Shown piece by piece: positions 8,789-17,116 of a DNA stretch of 64,000 nt (the stretch's first letter is position 1; each line of letters starts with the position of its first letter). Below the pieces are notes generated by a model. The model had not been told where the DNA came from, searched no databases, and worked only from the letters and a program-made list of their open reading frames with translations. This DNA comes from Leptolyngbya sp. PCC 7375 (lineage in GTDB: Bacteria; Cyanobacteriota; Cyanobacteriia; Phormidesmidales; Phormidesmidaceae). The position numbers and the translations under genes are program-made. Location of the stretch: positions 372,001 to 436,000 of the forward strand of contig NZ_JH993797.1 of the NCBI RefSeq assembly GCF_000316115.1, written 5' to 3'.

Positions 8789-11088
8789 GATCAGTAGCTG
8801 GCCCTCCGACAAGATTCAGGCTTCACATCTTGACCGCTTAGCGGCGGTATACGTGCGTCAATCAACCTTACAACAGGTCTCCGAGCACCAAGAATCGACA
8901 CGCCTTCAGTATGGTCTCGCCAATCGAGCAAAAGCTCTGGGCTGGCAACCGGAACGAGTTCTGATTATCGATGATGATTTAGGGAAGTCTGGTAGCAGTG
9001 TGGAGGGGCGAGTGGGCTTTCAGCGATTAGTGAGCGAGGTCGGGCTCAACCATGTTGGCCTGATATTAGGCATCGAAATGTCTCGCCTGGCCCGTTCCTC
9101 AAAAGATTGGCATCAACTGTTAGAAATCTGTGCACTGTTCGGTACGCTAATAGCAGATCTCGATGGCATTTATGATCCGAGTCATTACAACGACAGGCTC
9201 TTGTTGGGGTTGAAGGGATCTTTTTCGGAGATCGAGCTCCACGTCTTGAAACAACGAATGCTACAAGGACGACTCAACAAAGCTCAACGCGGTGAACTGG
9301 GATTTCATTTACCGATTGGGTATGTGCGTCGCCCATCGGGAGATATTTGCTTTGACCCGGATGAACAAGCTCAACAAGTCATTCGTCTCATCTTTCGCAA
9401 GTTTGAAGAATTAGGCACTGTCCATGCCGTATTACGTTACCTAGCCCTCCATCAAATTCAGCTTGGTGTGCGAGCCCTCCATGGGGCTAATAAGGGTGAA
9501 CTAGAATGGCGACGTCCGAGTCGGTCTACGTTACTGAGTCTGCTCAATCATCCTGCGTACACGGGAGCCTATACCTATGGCCGTAAACAAATTGACCCAC
9601 GCAAACACAAAGCCGGTCGACCTCATACGGGACTTGTTGTGAAACCACCTGAAGAGTGGTTAGTCCTGATTAAAAACCATCATCCTGCCTATATTTCTTG
9701 GGAACAATATCAACAGAACCGTGCTCAACTTAAAGCGAATCAAAATCGTGCCAATGAACGAGGTAATGCTCGTCAAGGCAGGGCACTGCTCTCTGGCCTG
9801 GTCGTTTGTCAACGATGCGGGAATCGAATGAGTGTGCAGTATCACAGGAGAGGTGCCCCTCGTTATGTTTGTAGGCGTGAAGCTGCTGAGCATGGTGGCC
9901 CCCTTTGTCAATGCTTATCAGGAGATTGTTTAGACGAATATGTGACTGAACAAGTATTAGCAGCCTTAAAACCAGCAGCTATAGAGTTATCTTTGTCGGT
10001 AGCAATGCAGGTAGAACAAAACCGTTATGAACTTGACCAGTTATGGAAACAGCGTTTAGAACGGGCTAAATTTGAGGCTGAGCGTGCAGGGAGACACTAT
10101 CGTTTTATAGGGGTATCAATTTAAGCCGGGAAATCTTGGCTAGGACTGAAGTCGGAAGTCGGAAGTCGGAAGTCGGAAAGGGAGGGCATTCCGAACTCCG
10201 ACTTCCGACTTCCGAACTCTAGATTCCTGAGGAAATCGTCCCGCTTTATGTTGGTACCTTTTTATAGAACCGGAAAATCGCTTGGTCGCAAGACAGTTGG
10301 CTCAAGATTGGGAAGCAAAACTAAGTGCGCAAAAACAACTTCAAGAAGAATATCAAAGATTCTGTTGCCAACAACCTAGGCAGCTTTCTGAGACAGAAAA
10401 ACACTCAATTCGACAACTGGCTAATAGTCTTCCGGCTTTGTGGAATGCAGAAACAACAACCCATGCTCAGCGCAAAGAAATTATCCGGCAAGTAATTCAA
10501 GCTATTAGGGTGAAGGTGGAAGGAGAGAGTGAGTTGGTTCATGTTAATATTGACTGGGCGGGAGGATTCTCTTCTCATGCTCGTATTATCCGACCTGTCG
10601 GAAAATGGTCTCAACTGAGTAACTACCCTCAGCTTTGCGAGTGCCTAACCCAATGTGCTCAGTCTAATATGACGGCTAACGAGATCATTACACGGCTTCA
10701 CCAACAAGGGTTTTATCCCCCCAAACGCCAAAAAACATTTACTCAGGAAATGGTTCGAGCCTTAATGCGCCAGCTAGGCTTGGGAAAGCAGAGCCCCCCT
10801 AAACCACACATCCTTTTAGCTGATAATGAGTGGCGGCTTCCTGATTTAGCCAGAGAATTGGATATGCCTGCGGCAACATTGCATAGTTGGGTTCAACGAG
10901 GATGGGTTAAAAAAGCTAGACAACTAACTCAGCCACCCAAGTACTGGATTATCTGGGCCGACGACAATGAGCTTGAACGACTGAGGAAGCAGCGGCAACG
11001 TTCTGCACCCGACATCTTACATCAGCGGTGGAAAGGTGAAGACCCCACCGTTGCCCCTGACTCTGAAATGACTAAAACATCCCCTTGA
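8772..11088 (+). pseudogene. Large serine recombinase, interrupted by a MITE
   Basis: The N-terminal resolvase domain has the nucleophile Ser31 in AAVYVRQSTLQQ and downstream Arg-rich motifs (GIEMSRLARSSKDW). It is followed by a recombinase domain (NHPAYTGAYTYGRKQ), a zinc-ribbon (CQRCGNRM, YVCRR) and a C-terminal coiled region. The frame is cut near residue 446 by a 149-bp insertion with 8-bp duplication (10103-10267). Removing it and one duplication restores RFIEPENRLVARQLAQDW in one frame, giving a protein of about 719 residues ending at 11088. The present allele should make only a truncated protein of about 450 residues that keeps the catalytic domain but loses the C-terminal part. Confidence 0.9.
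10111..10259. repeat. MITE, 149 bp, with 8-bp duplication and internal GGAAGTC repeats
   Basis: Left end GGGTATCAATTTAAGCCGGG and right end (reverse complement) AGGTACCAACATAAAGCGGG are imperfect inverted repeats. TTTTATAG occurs on both sides (10103-10110 and 10260-10267). The interior holds about four tandem GGAAGTC heptamers and an inverted set of TTCCGAC units, so the whole element can fold into a long hairpin. It has no coding capacity and needs a transposase from elsewhere. Confidence 0.85.
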
Positions 11089-11185
11089 AGGAATAGCCGA
11101 ATGACACTATCTGAAAATAAGTCCTTACTTATGACACCTCAATATGATGATTTAGACATTGATGGAGGTATTGAGGCTAGTACAT

Positions 11186-12241
11186 CGAATAATAATGGCG
11201 ATTGACATCAATGTGATAATCCGGATTGACCTTCGCCCGCTTCCAGGCCGCAAAGACAAATGGACAGCGAGGTAATGGCTTCAGTGCGCCTTGATCTACC
11301 CGCTCAAACAGTTCACGACGAGACACCCCATAGGCGTACATCGTCCGGTCATTGAGTTGCTTGAGTAAGGGGCGCATCGCCGCATTGAGATCACCCACAC
11401 TCCCGAATGACTGATGCCGTAAGGGGGCTAAAATTTGTCGTTCGACTTCCTGGACCGCTTTTTCCACTTTAGATTTATCTCGGGGGGCTTTCGGTCTAGC
11501 TGGGATAACTGCCACCTGATAGTGCTCGGCAAAGTCTTGATAGCTTCGATTGATACCCGGTTCATAGCGACACGGATCGGTTACCCCTGATTTCAAATTG
11601 TCAGGCACAATCGAGGCGGGTACTCCCCCAAAGAATGCTAAGGCCCGTTGGTGGGAGCCAATCCAATTCGGCAGAGTTTGACTGGCTGTGGCTTCGGCAA
11701 ACGTATAGTTGCTCGCACCCAGACAAGCGACAAAGATTTGAGCGATTGTCACTTCACCGGTCACCGGCTGTGTGACGCGAACGGTAACCCCGCAATAATC
11801 TACAAACAGTTTCTCTCCGCCAGTATAGGTCTGCCGCATCGATAGATTCTGCCGCCCTTTCCAGCGGTTATAGCGACGGCAAAATTGTCCATAACTCAGC
11901 GTCCAATCACCTCGATCTAGCCCTTCTTGCCACAGCAATGACAGGGTGACGCCTTTCGGCCCTAATTCACGGTGAACCGAGTCAAAATCGATCTCTGTTT
12001 TGGTGATGGCTGTCGCTGTTTTTTTGCCTAAAAAGGCTTGGGCCTCACTATCGCTCATAGTCTGAAGCTGCTCATACCTCAGGCCTTTTGCACTCGCTCG
12101 ACGGATATAGTCTTGCACCGTTGAACGAGCCACTACACAACTACGGGCGATCTCCGTTTGGTTATAACCGAGTTCATGAAGTCGGATGATTTCTCTAAAT
12201 TTCACCATGGGCAGTAATTTTCCTTGTTGCTTGCCTGACAT
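11186..12241 (-). pseudogene. istA: istA, N-terminal and catalytic fragment
   Basis: About 352 residues. The N-terminus carries a helix-turn-helix (LGYNQTEIARSCVVARSTVQ) and the catalytic part shows the IS21 DDE layout: FVDYCG, PDNLKSG, and EKAVQEVERQ for the final Glu. The frame runs into the inserted element after HYYS and ends two codons later. The missing C-terminus is at 7995-8486. Together they would make an IstA of about 515 residues, the usual size. Confidence 0.9.
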
Positions 12242-12369
12242 CGGGATCTCTATAGCCTCACGTTCTGATTCGAACGCAGTCTAATGGACCCGTAGCAGTC
12301 GGGATAAATTACCTGCCGAGGTAGACGTGATTTCGCTGCCGAAGCACCATCACTCAGGTGCCGAAGCTC

Positions 12370-14177
12370 GGCTCTTGGCGACTTTTGGTGATCCGAATGG
12401 GATGGCAAACCGTAAATAGGGATTGGCCTTCACGTGCATCCCATCATGGACTTTCTACAGCATCTACTCCCTGACTCATCAGCCTTAGCCCTGAAACACT
12501 GGGATTTAGATACCCAAACCCATCGGTTCATCGTTACAGTAGAATCCACTCAGGTGATTGCCCATTGCCCATTGTGCCAAGCTCCCACTGGACGGGTTCA
12601 TAGTCGTTATCAACGAACGCTCAGGGATTTACCCTTGGTTCAGTTCAGCCTGACTCTCTTGTTAGAGGTGTGTAAGTTTTTCTGTCTCAATGACACCTGT
12701 CAGCGACGGATCTTTACTGAGCGCATACCCAGTGTTGTCGCCCCTTGGGCTAGGCGTACGACTCGTTACACAGACCATCTAATCGCCATAGGATTAGAAT
12801 TGGCTGGGTCAGCCGCCGCTAGATTAAGTCACAGAGTAGGCTACGCCTATAGCCGAAATACCTTTCTGCGCCTTCTCTCCAGCTTGCCGCTACCCGAGGT
12901 GATTACCCCTAGGATTCTGGGCGTAGATGATTTTGCGTTCCGTAAAGGTCATCACTATGGAACTATCTTGGTGGATCTCGAAACACACCATCCCATTGCT
13001 TTGTTACCAGACCGGACAGCAGAAACCTTAGCCGCATGGTTAGAAGAGCACCCTGGTATTGAAATCTTGTCACGGGACCGTTCCAAGACGTACAAGCGTG
13101 GGATGACTCAGGGAGCTCCCGATGCCATTCAGGTGGCAGATCGCTTTCATCTGTTACACAATCTTGAAGAGACTCTAGAAAAAGGCTCTGAAGAGTCACT
13201 CAAAAATCCTCAAACAGATTGAACAAGAACAGCTTCAATCCGAAGGAGCTACGGTGTCTGAAGTTTCGACATCACAGAATTCAACTCCCCAAACAGCCCA
13301 ACAACAGAAAACGGCCCAAAAGCGAGCTGAACGCCTCGAAAACTATGAGCAGGTCCACAGCTTACGGAAGCAAGGATACAAGGTCAAAGATATTGCCTAT
13401 CATCTAGGGATGGGTGAGCGTACGGTGTATACCTATCTATCGCATGAGACGTTTCCGGAATGGCAGCCATCCAGCCGAAAACGCAGGAGTATTTTAGACC
13501 CCTACAAGTCATATCTCATCGATCAATGGAACCAAGGACGTCAGCACACCAAACAGCTCTTTAAGGCAATTCAAGAAAAGGGCTATTCAGGGACCTACGC
13601 AACTCTTGCACGCTATACCCATACGCTACGGTCAGCTCAAGCTCAGCTAAGCCCCAACCCTGACTCATTAAAGGACTTGCCTGGTCGAGGTCCGGCCCCA
13701 AAGGTCACCATCAAGTCCCAGAAACCGTTAAGTGCTCGGCGAGCGGCTTGGTTAGTTCTCCAGAAACCGGACACGTTGACAGATAAACAAAAACGCTCTT
13801 GGAACGCCTTAGTCAACGATCTGAACTATTGGAGATCATAAGGCTCACTCAGGACTTTATCATCCTTGTCCGACAGCGACTTCCTGCGCAGTTAGATAAC
13901 TGGTTAGAAAAAGCTAAGAATACTACAGTGAAAGAATTTCAGAGCTTTGCCAAAGGATTGGACGAAGACTATGATGCGGTCAAAGCTGGCGTTACATTAG
14001 AGGTTAGCAATGGCCCCGTTGAAGGCCAAAATAATCGATTAAAAATGCTGAAACGACAAATGTTTGGACGGGCAGAGCTAGACCTATTGGCTAAGCGACT
14101 AATTTTAACAAACAGATAGTCTTCTGGGGCGATGGTTCAGGCTAGGGTAGCGCGATCACCAAAAGTCGCCAAGAGCC
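12370..14177 (+). mobile_element. ISL3-family element with perfect 24-bp ends and 8-bp duplication
   Basis: The ends are perfect inverted repeats of 24 bp starting GGCTCTTGGCGACTTTTGGT (12370-12393 and 14154-14177). CGAAGCTC flanks both sides (12362-12369 and 14178-14185), the 8-bp duplication expected for ISL3. It lies inside the terminal repeats of the IS21 element. Its transposase is frameshifted, so this copy is probably not autonomous. Confidence 0.93.
12434..14119 (+). pseudogene. ISL3-family transposase, two frameshifts
   Basis: The protein begins [20 protein letters not shown], has the zinc-finger pairs CPLCQAP and [10 protein letters not shown], and the catalytic segment [20 protein letters not shown], typical of ISL3 (ISL3/IS204 type). 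The frame breaks near 13185 (after LEETLEKG), continues in another frame through KAERLENYEQ-like and HLGMGERTVYTYL segments, and breaks again near 13795 in an A-rich stretch before ERLSQRSELLEIIRLTQD. The C-terminal part ends with NGPVEGQNNRLKMLKRQMFG, the usual conserved end with the last catalytic Glu. All the parts are present, so decay is recent. Confidence 0.9.
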
Positions 14178-14273
14178 CGAAGCTCATGCGATTAGGGTGC
14201 CGAGGAGAGCATCATTTTGCCGCCGAAGCGCACATCATTCCGCCGCCGAGGGGGACATCATTTTGCATAAATC

Positions 14274-15722
14274 ATGACTGCAACTGCAATTAGTAGTCGA
14301 CCAGGTTCCCAGCGTGTGGGCTGGTGGGCTGGTAACGCTCGATTCATTGACTTTTCTGGCAAACTTTTGGGAGCCCATGTGGCGCATGCTGGGCTTATTA
14401 CCCTTTGGGCTGGGGCTATGACCCTGTTTGAGCTGTCTCGTTACAGCCCAGATTTGCCCATGTATGACCAGGGCCTCATTTTGCTTCCCCATCTGGCCAC
14501 CTATGGTTTAGGCATTGGTGAGGGTGGCATAATTGTTGACTCTTATCCATTTCTGGCCGTTGGTATGTTCCACTTGGTGGCCTCAGCTGTGTTGGGCGCA
14601 GGTGGTCTCTATCACTCATTTCTAGGTCCGGATCAGCTGAAGCAAGACAGCTCTTTTGCGGGCTTTTTTGGATATGACTGGAAAGACGATCGCAAGATGA
14701 CCACCATCATTGGAATTCATCTAGTCTTGTTGGGTTTAGGTGCCTGGTTGTTAGTAGCTAAGGCTATGTTCTGGGGTGGTTTATATGATCCTGAGCTAGG
14801 TGCTATGCGGGTGGTGAATAACCCTACCCTAGGTGCCGGAGAAATTTTTGGTTATCTGGTAGGTTCCCATGGCGAAGCCGGTATGGCAGCGGTGGATAAT
14901 CTTGAGGATATTGTCGGTGGCCACCTATGGGTTGGCTTAATGTGTGTACTAGGAGGCATTTGGCACATTGCCACTCGCCCCTTTGGCTGGGCTAAACAAG
15001 TTTTGGTCTATAACGGCGAAGCCTATTTGTCTTACAGCCTAGGGGCACTGGCCTACATGGGCATTTTTGCTGGCTATTTTGTCACCGTGAATGACACGGC
15101 GTATCCAGAAGTGTTCTATGGTCCACTGGGTTTCTTAGGTAATGCGGACATCATTCCCGTACGCACCTGGCTGGCAGCGTTTCATTTTGCCTTTGGCGGT
15201 CTATTGCTGGCCGGGCATCTATGGCACGCTATTCGCGCCAGGGCTCAGGCTCAAGGCTATAGCTTTGGAAGAGGGGATTTTGTGCTCAGCTATAACCCAG
15301 AGGTGGGCACCATGAATACGCCTCTCAACAGCTCTGATTTAAGCCTGCTGTGGATTAATAATTTGCCAATTTATCGCCAGGGGCTGTCTCCCTTTTCCCG
15401 TGGGCTAGAAATTGGTATGGCCCATGGATATTTCCTATTTGGGCCTTTTGCCATTTTGGGGCCACTGCGCAATACCGATCTAGCAGATCTTGCTGGCTTG
15501 CTTTCTGCCTGTGGTTTAGTGGTAATTCTGACCCTGGGACTGTCGCTCTACGGTAGGGCCGCCTTTGTCCCGAATAAGCCGATCGCTGGTGAGCTTCCTG
15601 AAAACCTTAAGTCTGCTGATGGCTGGAGCCAGTTTGCTACTAGCTTTTTAGTCGGTGGTGCTGGAGGGGCTCTATTTGCCTATCTGCTTGTTAGTAACGG
15701 TGATCTGCTAATGACTTTGTAG
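14274..15722 (+). CDS. isiA: IsiA-PsaL fusion antenna protein
   Basis: This 482-residue protein joins two membrane proteins. Residues 1 to about 340 are an IsiA/Pcb antenna ([46 protein letters not shown]). Residues from about 347 match photosystem I subunit Psa[41 protein letters not shown] and [20 protein letters not shown], with PsaL membrane segments. In photosystem I, PsaL sits at the trimer interface, so a fusion could dock antenna chlorophylls at that site or replace PsaL in monomers; this is inference. The IS21 stack has inserted so that its target duplication overlaps the ATG at 14274. The native ribosome binding site is lost, and the only purine-rich stretch now upstream (GAGGGGGA at 14249) is about 18 bp away. 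Confidence 0.93.
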   Translation: MTATAISSRPGSQRVGWWAGNARFIDFSGKLLGAHVAHAGLITLWAGAMTLFELSRYSPDLPMYDQGLILLPHLATYGLGIGEGGIIVDSYPFLAVGMFHLVASAVLGAGGLYHSFLGPDQLKQDSSFAGFFGYDWKDDRKMTTIIGIHLVLLGLGAWLLVAKAMFWGGLYDPELGAMRVVNNPTLGAGEIFGYLVGSHGEAGMAAVDNLEDIVGGHLWVGLMCVLGGIWHIATRPFGWAKQVLVYNGEAYLSYSLGALAYMGIFAGYFVTVNDTAYPEVFYGPLGFLGNADIIPVRTWLAAFHFAFGGLLLAGHLWHAIRARAQAQGYSFGRGDFVLSYNPEVGTMNTPLNSSDLSLLWINNLPIYRQGLSPFSRGLEIGMAHGYFLFGPFAILGPLRNTDLADLAGLLSACGLVVILTLGLSLYGRAAFVPNKPIAGELPENLKSADGWSQFATSFLVGGAGGALFAYLLVSNGDLLMTL

Positions 15723-15733
15723 ATATATCCCAA

Positions 15734-15774
15734 CGGCCTTTAACCCGTAGGAAAGGCTTACGGGTTAAAGGCCG
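15734..15774. terminator. Strong hairpin after isiA-psaL
   Basis: Perfect 16-bp arms CGGCCTTTAACCCGTA and TACGGGTTAAAGGCCG with a 9-nt loop begin 12 bp after the isiA-psaL stop. No T-run follows, so it could be a factor-dependent terminator or a 3' stabiliser rather than a simple intrinsic terminator. Confidence 0.6.
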
Positions 15775-15857
15775 TGAGACAGTGAGACAACGCAGGTATA
15801 GGGGGCTGCTCTCGGCAACTAGCGCTATGCTCCCACACTTTTTCCAACTTCTTTTAA

Positions 15858-15894
15858 AAAGAATTATTCTCAATAAGTGAATTCAATGTATACT
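15858..15894 (+). promoter_or_regulatory. Fur box and likely promoter of isiB
   Basis: AAAGAATTATTCTCA (15858-15872) has the Fur 7-1-7 layout and matches 12 of 14 positions of TGAGAATnATTCTCA. A -10-like TATACT follows at 15889-15894 at a distance that would place the Fur box over the -35 region. Iron-bound Fur would then block RNA polymerase. The start codon of isiB is about 120 bp further on, leaving a long leader. Confidence 0.6.
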
Positions 15895-15949
15895 CATCTA
15901 GAGACAAGTCTAATTGACTTTAATTATCAATTGGACGGGAATTCGCCAG

Positions 15950-15981
15950 GGAGACTATAGTTCCGTCGCATTATAGTCTCC
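15950..15981 (+). other. Hairpin in the isiB leader
   Basis: GGAGACTATA and TATAGTCTCC form 10-bp perfect arms with a 12-nt loop, 31 bp before the isiB start. It is followed by the pyrimidine-rich ACTTTCTTTT. It may stabilise the leader or act as a weak attenuator; the sequence cannot distinguish these. Confidence 0.45.
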
Positions 15982-16012
15982 ACTTTCTTTTGACTTGATT
16001 AAGGGAGTCGTT

Positions 16013-16522
16013 ATGGCCAAAGTAGGTTTGTTTTATGGGTCTACTACAGGTAAGACCGCTGATGCTGCTGAGCAGGTGCAAGCATTATTGGGTGGTGATT
16101 CAGTAGTGGATCTTATTGAAATTGAGGATGCAAGTGCTCTAGCTGAATATGAGTGCTTGATCATTGCGTGCCCGACCTGGAATATTGGTGAATTGCAAGA
16201 TGATTGGGCTGCTGTATTCGACGATCTAGATGACGTTGATTTCAGTGGCAAAACTGTTGCCTACATGGGGACAGGCGATCAAATTGGCTATGCGGACAAC
16301 TTTATGGATGCCATGGGGCAGCTAGAGGAGAAAATCGCTAGTCTAGGTGGTAAAACTGTCGGCTATTGGTCTGCAGACGGTTATGACCATGAGGCTTCCA
16401 TGGCAATTCGAGATGGCAACAAGTTTTGTGGCTTAGCTCTTGATGATGACAATGAGTCTGACAAGACTGAGAGTCGTATCAAGACTTGGACTGCTCAAAT
16501 CAAACAAGAAATGTCGCTCTAA
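16013..16522 (+). CDS. isiB: Flavodoxin
   Basis: This 169-residue flavodoxin is the soluble FMN electron carrier that replaces ferredoxin when iron is short. The phosphate-binding loop is GSTTGKTADAAE (from residue 9), the aromatic loop CPTWNIGELQDDW covers one flavin face, and GTGDQIGYADNF and the acidic tail match long-chain flavodoxins with the inserted beta-5 loop. The start is ATG 16013, with AAGGGAG 5 bases upstream; an upstream in-frame ATG at 15995 lacks such a site. It follows a Fur box and precedes an intrinsic terminator, so it may be its own transcription unit within the antenna cluster. Confidence 0.97.
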   Translation: MAKVGLFYGSTTGKTADAAEQVQALLGGDSVVDLIEIEDASALAEYECLIIACPTWNIGELQDDWAAVFDDLDDVDFSGKTVAYMGTGDQIGYADNFMDAMGQLEEKIASLGGKTVGYWSADGYDHEASMAIRDGNKFCGLALDDDNESDKTESRIKTWTAQIKQEMSL

Positions 16523-16557
16523 GCTATCTTATTACTCCTCTCTGTAGATAGCTTTTT
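16521..16557 (+). terminator. Intrinsic terminator of isiB
   Basis: AAGCTATCT and AGATAGCTT form a 9-bp stem overlapping the isiB stop codon, followed by TTTTTC. The stem is AT-rich but the layout is that of a Rho-independent terminator. Confidence 0.65.
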
Positions 16558-16563
16558 CTAATT

Positions 16564-16618
16564 CAGTCAATAGTCTGATGCATCGGTTTTATTAGCATGA
16601 ATGTTTGACTATTGACTG
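16564..16618. repeat. Inverted repeat between isiB and the next gene
   Basis: CAGTCAATAGTC and GACTATTGACTG are perfect 12-bp arms 31 bp apart, followed by a (CT)n tract at 16619-16633. It could be an operator, a large hairpin or the trace of a very small element; nothing decides between these. Confidence 0.45.
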
Positions 16619-16663
16619 ACTCTCTCTCTCTCTGACTTTGCGTTTTCTCTCTTTTTTAGTTTC

Positions 16664-16993
16664 ATGAATGTTATCGCCCTGGTTCTACATGCAGTAGGCC
16701 GTGTGGGAGTGATTATTGGAATCTGCGCTGGTTTAATGTTTTGCGTATGGCGGATGCTTCATACCTTAAAACAGGGTACTAACTATGTTAGACGATTACA
16801 TCAGATTCCTTGCAGTCGGTGTGCTTATTTTACGGGAGATTACCGACTGAAATGTACGGTCCATCCCGTGTCTGCTTTGACTGAAGACGCTATCGATTGT
16901 GTTGATTATGTTTCTAGCTCTCCCAGGTGTGGAAAACTCTGTTCTCAATCTGCGCCGACCTATCAGCATATTAAAGAGTTAGTTAAGCGATAG
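16664..16993 (+). CDS. Small membrane protein with a four-cysteine soluble domain
   Basis: The 109-residue protein starts with one membrane helix (VGVIIGICAGLMFCVWRMLH, about residues 14-33) followed by a soluble part with CSRCAYFTGDYRLKCTVHP and EDAIDCVDY. The CxxC...C...C spacing and His could bind a metal or an iron-sulfur centre; this is inference. I know similar short cyanobacterial proteins only as hypothetical. It sits between isiB and an isiA paralogue on the same strand, so a role in iron-stress photosynthesis is plausible. I set the start at ATG 16664; a clear Shine-Dalgarno is not visible. Confidence 0.75.
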   Translation: MNVIALVLHAVGRVGVIIGICAGLMFCVWRMLHTLKQGTNYVRRLHQIPCSRCAYFTGDYRLKCTVHPVSALTEDAIDCVDYVSSSPRCGKLCSQSAPTYQHIKELVKR

Positions 16994-17116
16994 TTTTAGG
17001 ATTAGGTGTGGAGGTTAAGGTGCAAAGAGTCTAGCAAGCGGCAAAACTTTTTAATCGTTACCCCCATATCTCCCAAAGTCATTAATGTGCAAGTTGCTTA
17101 GATAGGGGCTTAAATA

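Larger units (their letters stand above)
8487..11185 (+). mobile_element. Serine-recombinase element with terminal inverted repeats, inserted in istA
   Basis: The boundaries follow from istA: codons TCG (HYYS) and GTG (VPYW) are adjacent in the intact gene and are now separated, with CGA (plus strand) present at both junctions (8484-8486 and 11186-11188). The ends share an imperfect inverted repeat of about 28 bp: TACTAGCCATAATGCCCCCA on the left and TACTAGCCTCAATACCTCCA on the right (reverse complement), both continuing with TCAAT. Inside are a small gene and a large serine recombinase. Terminal inverted repeats of this length are not usual for large serine integrases, so the element type is unclear. 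Confidence 0.8.
7044..14267 (-). mobile_element. IS21-family element, made composite by two nested insertions
   Basis: The outer element begins TGCATATTTGCATGACTTCG and ends, read inward, TGCAAAATGATGTCCCCCTC. Both ends carry repeats of the pattern ATGATGTCC...TTCGGC, the multiple terminal repeats typical of IS21. An 8-bp duplication TAAATCAT flanks it (7036-7043 and 14268-14275). It encodes IstA and IstB on the minus strand. IstA is split by a serine-recombinase element (8487-11185) and the terminal repeats at the istA end are split by an ISL3 element (12370-14177). Removing these leaves about 2.7 kb, a normal IS21 size. Confidence 0.88.

Noticed and set aside
10148..10215. GGAAGTC tandem repeats considered as a CRISPR or microsatellite locus
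   Set aside because: There are no spacers, units are 7 bp, and the repeats lie inside a MITE with defined ends.
8487..11185. Region as an integrated prophage or ICE fragment
   Set aside because: Only the recombinase and one small gene fit between the element ends; there are no phage or conjugation genes.
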